Origin: Leptodactylus fallax
Lineage: Eukaryota; Chordata; Amphibia; Anura; Leptodactylidae
Assembly: GCA_947044405.1 (NCBI GenBank)
Contig: CAMRHE010001110.1
Span: 124,001-188,000, forward strand
Direction: 5' to 3'
DNA length: 64,000 bases
The notes under the pieces were generated by a model. It was not told the DNA's origin. It saw only the letters and a list, made by a program, of their open reading frames with translations, and did not search any database. Position numbers and translations under genes: made by a program. Positions 54,757-64,000 of the stretch are shown one piece after another (within the stretch, counting starts at the first letter, position 1; each line of letters starts with the position of its first letter).

Positions 54757-56273
54757 CTAGACGACAGCAGAACACTCCGCTGGAATACTCCGCTAGATGA
54801 CAGCAGAACACTCCACTAGAAGAATACTCTGCTAGGTGACAGCAGAAGACTCCGCTAGATGACAGCAGAACACTCCACTAGAAGAATACTCTGCTAGGTG
54901 ACAGCAGAACACTCCACTAGAAGAATACTCTGCTAGGTGACAGCAGAACACTTCACTAGAAGAATACTCTGCTAGGTGACAGTAGAAGACTCCACTAGAT
55001 GACAGCAGAAGACTCCGCTAGATGACAGCAGAACATTCCGCTAGATGACAGCAGAACATTCCGCTAGATGACAGCAGAACATTCCGCTAGATGACAGCAG
55101 AACATTCCGCTAGATGACAGCAGAACACTCCACTAGAAAAATACTCCGCTAGATGACAACAGAACACCCCGCTAGAAGAATACTCCAATAGATGACAGCA
55201 GTACACTCCACTAGAAGAATACTCCGCTAGATGACAGCAGTACACTCCACTAGAAGAATACTCCGCTAGATGACAGCAGTACACTCCACTAGAAGAATAC
55301 TCCGCTAGATGACAGCAGTAAACTCCACTAGAAGAATACTCCGCTAGATGACAACAGAACACCCCACTAGATGACAGAAGTACACTCCAATAGATGAATA
55401 CTCCACTAGATGAAAGCAGAACATTCCGATAGATGACAACAGAACACTCCTCTAGAAGAATATTCCACTAGCTGACAGCAGAACACTACGGTAGAAGAAT
55501 ACTCCACTAGATGACAGCAGTACACTCAACTAGAAGAATACTCCGCTAGATGACAGCAGAACACCCCATTAGAAGAAAACTCCGATAGACAACAGCAGAA
55601 CACTCCGCTAGACAAATACTCCACAAGATGACAGCAGTGCACTCCACTAGAATACTCCAAGAGATGACAGAACACACCACTAGAAATATACTCCGCTAGA
55701 TGACAGCAGAACACTCCGCTATATGACAGCAGAACACTCCGCTACATGACAGCAGAACAGTATGCTAGAAGAATACTCCACTAGATGACAGCAGTGCACT
55801 CCACTAGAAGAACACTCAACTAGAGGACAGAAGAAGACTCCACTAGATAACAGCAGAAGACTCCGCTAGAAGAATATTCCGCTAGTTGACAACAGAACAC
55901 CCCATTAGAAGAAAACTCCGCTAGACGACAGCAGAACACTCCGCTAGACAAATACTCCACAAGATGACAGCAGAACACTCCACTAGAATACTTCAAGAGA
56001 TGACAACAGAACACTCCGCTACATGACAGCAGAACACTCCGCTACATGACAGCAGAACACTCCGCTACATGACAGCAGAACAGTACGCTAGAAGAATACT
56101 CCACTAGATGACAGCAGTGCACTCCACTAGAAGAACACTCAACTAGTGGACAGAAGAAGACTCCACTAGATAACAGCAGAACACTCCACTAGAAGAATAT
56201 TCCGCTAGTTGACAACAGAACACTCCACTAGAAGAATACTCCGCTACATGACAGCAGAAGACTCTGTTAGATG

Positions 56274-56508
56274 ACAATGACATTGTTTAGGGTAATTGGA
56301 CAAATTACTGTATATAGTGATATTAAGGTATCAAAATGGTTTAAAACTTTTTGTTGCCCTAATGCCTCTATACAATTAGACTCATCACCCTAATGGGACC
56401 AGAGAAGGGGAACCTCTATATGGAACCTGTGCCTAAACAGTCCATAAGGGCAGTGGCTGAATATTTGAACTCATATCCCTCCATGTTGAGTGGCCGCCAC
56501 TCCCACTG
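56274..56508. repeat. 235-bp module in SatG, copy 3
   Basis: Same module, 1752 bp after copy 2. As in copies 1 and 2, it is followed by ctagacgacagcagaacac and a nearly identical run of satellite units. Confidence 0.9.
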
Positions 56509-58943
56509 CTAGACGACAGCAGAACACTCCGCTGGAATACTCCGCTAGATGACAGCAGAACACTCCACTAGAAGAATACTCTGCTAGGTGACAGCAGAAC
56601 ACTCCACTAGAAGAATACTCTGCTAGGTGACAGCAGAACACTTCACTAGAAGAATACTCTGCTAGGTGACAGTAGAAGACTCCGCTAGATGACAGCAGAA
56701 CACTCCACTAGAAGAATACTCTGCTAGGTGACAGCAGAACACTCCACTAGAAGAATACTCTGCTAGGTGACAGCAGAACACTTCACTAGAAGAATACTCT
56801 GCTAGGTGACAGTAGAAGACTCCACTAGATGACAGCAGAAGACTCCGCTAGATGACAGCAGAAGACTCCGCTAGATGACAGCAGAACATTCCGCTAGATG
56901 ACAGCAGAACATTCCGCTAGATGACAGCAGAACATTCCGCTAGATGACAGCAGAACATTCCGCTAGATGACAGCAGAACACTCCGCTAGAAAAATACTCC
57001 GCTAGATGACAACAGAACACCCCGCTAGAAGAATACTCCAATAGATGACAGCAGTACACTCCACTAGAAGAATACTCCGCTAGATGACAGCAGTACACTC
57101 CACTAGAAGAATACTCCGCTAGATGACAGCAGTACACTCCATTAGAAGAATACTCCGCTAGATGACAGCAGTACACTCCACTAGAAGAATACTCCGCTAG
57201 ATGACAGCAGTACACTCCACTAGAAGAATACTCCACTAGATGACAGCAGTAAACTCCACTAGAAGAATACTCCACTAGATGACAACAGAACACCCCACTA
57301 GATGACAGAAGTACACTCCAATAGATGAATACTCCACTAGATGACAGCAGAACATTCCGATAGATGACAACAGAACACTCCTCTAGAAGAATATTCCACT
57401 AGCTGACAGCAGAACACTACGGTAGAAGAATACTCCACTAGATGACAGCAGTACACTCAACTAGAAGAATACTCCGCTAGATGACAGCAGAACACCCCAT
57501 TAGAAGAAAACTCCGCTAGACAACAGCAGAACACTCCGCTAGACAAATACTCCACAAGATGACAGCAGTGCACTCCACTAGAATACTCCAAGAGATGACA
57601 GAACACACCACTAGAAATATACTCCGCTAGATGACAGCAGAACACTACGGTAGAAGAATACTCCACTAGATGACAGCAGTACACTCAACTAGAAGAATAC
57701 TCCGCTAGATGACAGCAGAACACCCCATTAGAAGAAAACTCCGATAGACAAATACTCCACAAGATGACAGCAGTGCACTCCACTAGAATACTCCAAGAGA
57801 TGACAGAACACACCACTAGAAATATACTCCGCTAGATGACAGCAGAACACTCCGCTACATGACAGCAGAACAGTATGCTTGAAGAATACTCCACTAGATG
57901 ACAGCAGTGCACTCCAGTAGAAGAACACTCAACTAGAGGACAGAAGAAGACTCCACTAGATAACAGCAGAACACTCCGCTAGAAGAATATTCTGCTAGTT
58001 GACAACAGAACACCCCATTAGAAGAAAACTCCGCTAGACGACAGCAGAGCACTCCGCTAGACAAATACTCCACAAGATGACAGCAGAACACGCCACTAGA
58101 ATACTCCAAGAGATGACAGAACACACCACTAGAAATATACTCCGCTAGATGACAGCAGAACACTCCACTAGATGACAGCAGAACACTCCGCTACATGACA
58201 GCAGAACACTCCGCTACATGACAGCAGAACACTCCGCTACATGACAGCAGAACACTCCGCTACATGACAGAACACTCCGCTACATGACAGCAGAACACTC
58301 CGCTACATGACAGCAGAACACTCCGCTACATGACAGCAGAACACTCCGCTACATGACAGCAGAACACTCCGCTACATGACAGCAGAACACTCCGCTACAT
58401 GACAGCAGAACACTCCGCTACATGACAGCAGAACACTCCGCTACATGACAGCAGAACAGTATGCTAGAAGAATACTCCACTAGATGACAGTAGTGCACTC
58501 CACTAGAAGAACACTCAACTAGAGGACAGAAGAAGACTCCACTAGAAGAATATTCTGCTAGTTGACAACAGAACACTCCACTAGAAGAATACTCCGCTAC
58601 ATGACAGCAGAACACTCCGCTACATGACAGCAGAACACTCCGCTACATGACAGCAGAACACTCCGCTACATGACAGCAGAACACTCCGCTACATGACAGC
58701 AGAACACTCCGCTACATGACAGCAGAACACTCTGCTACATGACAGCAGAACACTCCGCTACATGACAGCAGAACAGTATGCTAGAAGAATACTCCACTAG
58801 ATGACAGCAGTGCACTCCACTAGAAGAACACTCAACTAGAGGACAGAAGAAGACTCCACTAGAAGAATATTCTGCTAGTTGACAACAGAACACTCCACTA
58901 GAAGAATACTCCGCTACATGACAGCAGAAGACTCTGCTAGATG

Positions 58944-59178
58944 ACAATGACATTGTTTAGGGTAATTAGACAAATTACTGTATATAGTGATGTTAAGGTA
59001 TCAAAATGGTTTAAAACTTTTTGTTGCCCTAATGCCTCTATACAATTAGACTCATCACCCTAATGGGACCAGAGAAGGGGAACCTCGATATGGAACCTGT
59101 GCCTAAACAGTCCATAAGGGCAGTGGCTGAATATTTGAACTCATATCCCTCCATGTTGAGTGGCCGCCACTCCCACTG
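58944..59178. repeat. 235-bp module, border copy continuous with unique DNA
   Basis: Here the module is followed by caatcacccctgtgtagac, not by satellite, so this is the likely original flanking sequence from which the internal copies were captured. It is 2670 bp after copy 3. Confidence 0.85.
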
Positions 59179-59990
59179 CACAATCACCCCTGTGTAGACA
59201 GTCTGAGCCATCAACAGAACCACGTAAAATACAATGAAAGATGAAGAGGAAATGTGTAGATAATCCTGGTGGCAGCCATCATGGGCTGGCCACATCTACC
59301 CCAGGGTCGGGGGTGTGGGGGGGGGTCACTATACGGAGAACAGTCTGTAGGCCCTACTATAAAGTGATGTCATGGAGGTCTCCACAGAGGACATTGTCTA
59401 GACTTACTAATGCACCACAGTCACAGGCGGACTACCTGCCCTGGCACTAATATGGGGCATTACAAGTGACGCTATTATGTGACCCTGGGGCTCCATTTAT
59501 CAATAGGAGTCCGACACTATTCTGTCTACATTTGCGGTTAAAATTTATGGTGCTCGGCATTTACGACATATTTATGAACAGTGCACCAGAGGTCAGATGG
59601 GAAACTTCTGAAAAATATGCCCCAGAATGGGAGTGGCTTTGTGGTGGGCGTGACTTGCGGTGGGAGTGGTTTGTGGTGGGCATGGTTTAAAAGTTTCTCA
59701 CTTTACGACACATTTATGACACAAAAGAGAATGAATATGATGCGTGCACCAAATATTTGTTCCTTATAGCCTGCGAGGTTTTTTGTCTACATGTTTTGCA
59801 TCAAATATTTGTTTCCTGGTGAGTCAAAATTTTGGAGCTTCTAGAAAATCTCCATATTTATGAAGGTCCAGACGAAAGATTGATAAATATGTCTAAAATT
59901 ACAAATGGGATTTATAGTTTAGGACAAAGTTCAATGGAATTGATAAATGTGCCCCAAAGTTTATCTGCTACAATATATACCTAGTTATCT
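59179..59990. other. Unique intergenic DNA
   Basis: About 810 bp without tandem structure. A minus-strand frame at 59038-59295 (85 codons, with a hydrophobic run FIVFYVVLLM) covers part of it and the border module. I do not recognise the product and see no splice or promoter context. A short G-run is at about 59319-59326. The rest is AT-rich with tttatgaca-type short repeats. Confidence 0.5.
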
Positions 59991-60299
59991 GAGTTATATC
60001 CTGTATTATACTCCAGAGCTGCGCTCACTATTCTGCTGGTACAGTCACTGTGTACATACATTACATTACTTATCCTGTATTATACTGCAGAGCTGCGCTC
60101 ACTATTCTGCTGGTACAGTCACTGTGTACATACATTACATTACTTATCCTGTATTATACCCCAGAGCTGCACTCACTATTCTGCTGGTACAGTCACTGTG
60201 TACATACATTATATTACTTATCCTGTACTGATCCTGAGTTACATCCTGTATTATACTCCAGAGCTGCACTCACTATTCTGCTGGTGCAGTCACTGTGTA
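59991..60299. repeat. SatH, left segment (74/97-bp satellite)
   Basis: Units of tatcctgtattatactcc, agagctgcactcactattc, tgctggtacagtcactg, then tgtacatacattacattact (74 bp), or 97 bp with the extra gtactgatcctgagttacatcct. I recognise this as a satellite type common in frog genomes. It is cut at TA 60298-60299 by the Tc1 insertion. Confidence 0.93.
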
Positions 60300-61853
60300 C
60301 AGTCATGGCCAAAAGTTTTGAGAATGACACAAATATTCTATTTTCACATGATCTGCTGCCCTCTGGTTTTTATGTCTGTTTGTCAGATGTTTTTATCACA
60401 TACAGAAATAGAATTGCATTCATATTATGAGTAACAGAAGCTTATATTGACAGTTAGAATGAGTTAATGCAGCAAGTCAATATTTGCAGTGTTGACCCTT
60501 CTTCTTCAGGACCTCTGCAATTCTCCCTGGCATGCTCTCAATCAACTTCTGGACCAAATCCTGACTGATAGCAGTCCATTCTTGCAGAATCAATGCTTTC
60601 ATTTTGTCTGAATTTGTTGGTTTTTGTTTGTCCACCCGTCTCTTGATGATTGACCACAAGTTCTCAATGGGATTAAGATCTGGGGAGTTTCCAGGCCATG
60701 GACCCAAAATCTCTATGTTTTATTCCCTGAACCATTTAGTTATCACCTTTGCTTTATGGCAAGGTGCTCCATCATGCTGGAAAAGGCATTGTTGAGCGCC
60801 AAACTGCTCTTGGACGGTTGGAAGAAGTTGCTCTTGGAGGACATTCTGGTACCATTCTTTATTCATGGCAAGACTGTGAGAGAGCCGATTCCCTTGGCTG
60901 AGAAGCAACCCCACACATGCATGGTTTCAGGATGCTTTACAGTTGGCATGAGACAAGACTGGTGGTAGCGCTCACCTCTTCTTCTCCGAATAAGCTGTTT
61001 TCCAGATGTTCCAAACAATGGAAAAGGGGATTCATCAGAGAAAATGACTTTCCCCCAGTCCTCAGCAGTCCACTCCCTGTACCTTTTGCAGAATATCAGT
61101 CTGTCCCTGATGTTTTTTCTGGAGAGAAGTGGCTTCTTTGCTGCCCTCCTTGAGACCAGGCCTTGCTCCAAGAGTCTCCGCCTCACAGTGCGTGCAGATG
61201 CACTCACACCTGCCTGCTGCCATTCCTCAGCAAGCTCTGCACTGCTGGTAGCCCCATCCCGCAGCTGAAACACTTTTAAGAGAGGGTCCTGCCGCTTGCT
61301 GGTCTTTCTTGGGCGCCCTGGAGCCTTTTTGGCACCAATGGAACCTCTCTCCTTGAAGTTCTTGATGATGCGATAGATTGTTGACTGAGGTGCAATCTTT
61401 CTAGCTGCAATACTCTTCCCAGTTAGGCCATTTTTGTGCAGTGCAATGATGACTGCACGTGTTTCTTTAGAGATAACCATGGTTAACAGAAGAGAAACAA
61501 TGATGGCAAGCACCAGCCTCCTTTTAAAGTGTCCAGTGGTGTCATTCTTACTTAATCATGACAGATTGATCTCCAGCCCTGTCCTCATCAACACCCACAC
61601 CTGTGTTAATGGAGCAATCACTGAAACGATGTTAGGTGGTCCTTTTAAGGCAGGGCTGCAATGATGTTGAAATGTGTTTTGGGGGATAAAGTTCATTTTC
61701 TAGGCAAATATTGACTTTGCAAGTAATTGCTGTTAAGCTGATCACTCTTTATAACATTCTGGAGTATATGCAAATTGCCATTAGAAAAACTGAAGCAGTA
61801 GACTTTGTAAAAATTAATATTTGTATCATTCTCAAAACTTTTGGCCATGACTG
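60300..61853 (-). mobile_element. Tc1-like transposon 3 (third family), defective
   Basis: This 1554-bp element has ends cagtcatggccaaaagtt and its reverse complement, and TA on both sides (60298-60299, 61854-61855). The outer inverted repeat is only about 38 bp. A second shared motif, aagtcaatatttgc, lies about 170 bp in from the left end and again, inverted, toward the right end, suggesting the short-outer plus inner-repeat layout of IR/DR-type Tc1 elements. The transposase is on the minus strand with a small deletion and a nonsense codon. It is inserted in SatH, which continues in phase afterwards. Confidence 0.94.
60477..61480 (-). pseudogene. Tc1-like transposase pseudogene (element 3)
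   Basis: The minus-strand frame starts at ATG 61480 (MVISKETRAVIIALHKNG); an upstream ATG at 61513 is in frame but less typical. KSIAARKIAPQSTIYRIIK is the first helix-turn-helix, and APGRPRKTSKRQ the hook-like linker. VIFSDESPFPLFG carries the first aspartate, FQHDGAPCHKAKVITKW the second and NSPDLNPIENLW the glutamate; the C-terminus ends KKKGQHCKY. There are two lesions. A short deletion after GSLTVLP (near 60880) shifts the frame before AMNKEWYQN. An in-frame TAA at 60720-60722 replaces the residue expected between WFRE and NIEILG, plausibly a CAA to TAA change. Otherwise the gene is close to full length (about 340 codons), so inactivation looks fairly recent. Confidence 0.93.
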
Positions 61854-63861
61854 TACATACATTACATTACTTATCCTGTATTATACTCCAGAGCTGCACT
61901 CACTATTCTGCTGGTGCAGTCACTGTGTACATACATTACATTACTTATCCTGTATTATACTCCAGAGCTGCACTCACTATTCTGCTGGTGCAGTCACTGT
62001 GTACATACATTACATTACTTATCCTGTACTGATCCTGAGTTATATCCTGTATTATACTCCAGAGCTGCGCTCACTATTCTGCTGGTGCAGTGACTGTGTA
62101 CATACATTACATTACTTATCCTGTACTGATCCTGAGTTACATCCTGTATTATACTCCAGAGCTGCGCTCACTATTCTGCTGGTACAGTCACTGTGTACAT
62201 ACATTACATTACTTATCCTGTACTGATCCTGAGTTACATCCTGTATTATACTCCAGAGCTGCGCTCACTATTCTGCTGGTGCAGTCACTGTGTACATATA
62301 TTACATTACTTATCCTGTATTATACTCCAGAGCTGCGCTCACTATTCTGCTGGTACAGTCACTGTGTACATACATTACATTACTTATCCTGTATTATACT
62401 CCAGAGCTGCACTCACTATTCTGCTGGTACAGTCACTGTGTACAGACATTACATTACTTCTCCTGTACTGATCCTGAGTTACATCCTGTATTATACTCCA
62501 GAGCTGCACTCACTATTCTGCTGGTACAGTCACTGTGTACATACATTACATTACATATCCTGTATTATACTCCAGAGCTGCGCTCACTATTCTGCTGGTA
62601 CAGTCACTGTGTACATACATTACACTACTTATCCTGTACTGACCCTGAGTTACATCCTGTATTATACTCCAGAGCTGCACTCACTATTCTGCTGGTACAG
62701 TCACTGTGTACATACATTACATTACTTATCCTGTATTATACTCCAGAGCTGCGCTCACTATTCTGCTGGTACAGTCACTGTGTACATACATTACATTACA
62801 TTATCCTGTATTATACTCCAGAGCTGCACTCACTATTCTGCTGGTGCAGTCACTGTGTACATACATTACATTACTTATCCTGTACTGATCCTGAGTTACA
62901 TCCTGTATTATACTCCAGAGCTGCACTCACTATTCTGCTGGTACAGTCACTGTGTACATACATTACATTACTTATCCTGTATTATACTCCAGAGCTGCGC
63001 TCACTATTCTGCTGGTACAGTCACTGTGTACATACATTACATTACTTATCCTGTACTGATCCTGAGTTACATCCTGTATTATACTCCAGAGCTGCACTCA
63101 CTATTCTGCTGGTACAGTCACTGTGTACATACATTACATTACTTATCCTGTACTGATCCTGAGTTACATCCTGTATTATACTCCAGAGCTGCGCTCACTA
63201 TTCTGCTGGTGCAGTCACTGTGTACATACATTACATTACTTATCCTGTACTGATCCTGAGTTATATCCTGTATTATACTCCAGAGCTGCACTCACTATTC
63301 TGCTGGTACAGTCACTGTGTACATACATTACATTACTTATCCTGTATTATACTCCAGAGCTGCACTCACTATTCTGCTGGTGCAGTCACTGTGTACATAC
63401 ATTACATTACTTATCCTGTATTATACTCCAGAGCTGCACTCACTATTCTGCTGGTACAGTCACTGTGTACATATATTACATTACTTATCCTGTACTGATC
63501 CTGAGTTACATCCTATATTATACTCCAGAGCTGCACTCACTATTCTGCTGGTACAGTCACTGTGTACATATATTACATTACTTATCCTGTACTGATCCTG
63601 AGTTACATCCTATATTATACTCCAGAGCTGCACTCACTATTCTGCTGGTACAGTCACTGTGTACATATATTACATTACTTATCCTGTACTGATCCTGAGT
63701 TACATCCTGTATTATACTCCAGAGCTGTGCTCACTATTCTGCTGGTACAGTCACTGTGTACATACATTACATTACTTATCCTGTACTGATCCTTAGTTAC
63801 ATCCTGTATTATACTCCAGAGCTGCACTCACTATTCTGCTGGTTCAGTCACTGTGTATATA
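61854..63861. repeat. SatH, right segment (74/97-bp satellite)
   Basis: About 23 further units, in mixed 74- and 97-bp forms. Each carries the near-palindrome tacagtcactgtgta. Overlapping open frames in all plus-strand phases (up to 387 codons) are repeat shadows. Confidence 0.95.
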
Positions 63862-64000
63862 CAGTGCTGGCCAAAAGTATTGGCACCCCTGCAATTCTTC
63901 CAGAAATTGATTTATAAGGGTCACTACTGGTCAGCTGTAATATTATAGGGTCCCTGCTGGTCAGCTGTAACATTATAGGGTCCTTGCTGGTCAGCTGTAA
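63862..64000 (+). mobile_element. Left end of a fourth Tc1 family, cut by the window edge
   Basis: cagtgctggccaaaagtatt followed by ggcacccctgcaattct is a terminus I recognise from a Tc1-like family. It is preceded by TA at 63860-63861. From about 63915 the sequence changes to a 32-bp tandem repeat (tattatagggtccctgctgg, then tcagctgtaaca; about three copies), so the element may be internally replaced or very short. Confidence 0.75.
63915..64000. repeat. 32-bp tandem repeat at right edge
   Basis: Nearly three copies of tataagggtcactactgg, then tcagctgtaa, the later ones reading agggtccctgctgg and agggtccttgctgg. The array runs out of the window. Confidence 0.8.

Larger units (their letters stand above)
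46800..58943. repeat. SatG: 23/39-bp satellite
   Basis: Two building blocks alternate: a 23-bp unit (actccgctagatgacagcagaag and variants with acatgacagcag or aacact) and a 16-bp spacer (gaagaatactccgcta), which together give 39 bp. The 39-bp period produces 13-residue open frames (CCHLAEYSSSGVY) on the minus strand. Higher-order structure is clear: the doublet acagtacgctagatga recurs roughly every 320-330 bp between 47.2 and 49.1 kb, and a block of about 1.19 kb (47.2-48.3 kb) repeats at 48.4-49.5 kb. Four 235-bp modules interrupt the right part. Confidence 0.96.

Noticed and set aside
59038..59295. 85-codon minus-strand frame with a hydrophobic segment
   Set aside because: No family recognised and no splice or promoter context. 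Half of it is the SatG border module, whose internal copies carry different flanks.
62090..63253. 387-codon plus-strand frame in SatH
   Set aside because: Several overlapping frames are open in different phases over the same 74/97-bp repeats, as expected from a stop-poor unit.
1..64000. Centromere or telomere identity
   Set aside because: No TTAGGG arrays are present. Satellites are diverse and short, with intervening unique DNA, so nothing in the sequence alone places this at a centromere.

Overview
The window is a non-coding, repeat-dominated stretch of a large vertebrate genome. I read it as an anuran amphibian, most likely a neobatrachian frog. That rests on recognising the 74/97-bp 'ctccagagctgc' satellite and several GGGCC-rich repeat heads as types I associate with frogs, plus several vertebrate Tc1-like transposon families. 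No database search was possible, so the taxon is inference. I see no host protein-coding gene, tRNA, rRNA or CRISPR array. The only real coding content is Tc1/mariner transposase: one intact gene and three broken ones. A fifth element is only entered at the right edge.

Layout. 1-12.2 kb: 57/66-bp satellite (SatA), including a recent tandem duplication of about 5 kb that carries a 208-bp non-satellite insert twice. 12.28-16.39 kb: a decayed Tc1-like element on the minus strand. Two internal pieces of its transposase have each become a minisatellite (98 bp and 53/56 bp). 16.39-20.4 kb: 29/37-bp satellite (SatC). 20.4-21.2 kb: short unique DNA and a 42-bp array. 21.2-24.0 kb: C-rich minisatellite of about 60 bp (SatD). 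24.0-26.0 kb: three frog-type repeat heads and degenerate arrays. 26.0-45.0 kb: AT-rich 15/24-bp satellite (SatF), interrupted by an intact Tc1-like transposon (26151-27787) and by nine copies of a LINE-like 3' tail ending in (TTA)n, organised as a roughly 5.23-kb higher-order repeat. 45.05-46.47 kb: a second Tc1 family, broken. 46.5-46.8 kb: a small unique stretch with a 57-bp repeat. 46.8-58.9 kb: 23/39-bp satellite (SatG) with four copies of a 235-bp module, the last continuous with unique flanking DNA. 59.2-60.0 kb: unique DNA. 60.0-63.86 kb: 74/97-bp satellite (SatH) split by a third Tc1 family (60300-61853, broken). 63.86-64.0 kb: the left end of a fourth full-type Tc1 family.

How it fits together. 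Tc1-like transposons inserted at TA dinucleotides in AT-rich satellite DNA, and at least one old copy was itself turned into satellite DNA. Several satellites captured non-satellite passengers (a SINE-like piece, a LINE tail, flanking unique DNA) and then amplified them as higher-order repeats. Because several unit lengths are multiples of three (57/66, 15/24, 39), the arrays produce very long open frames on both strands; these are artefacts of the repeat period, not genes.
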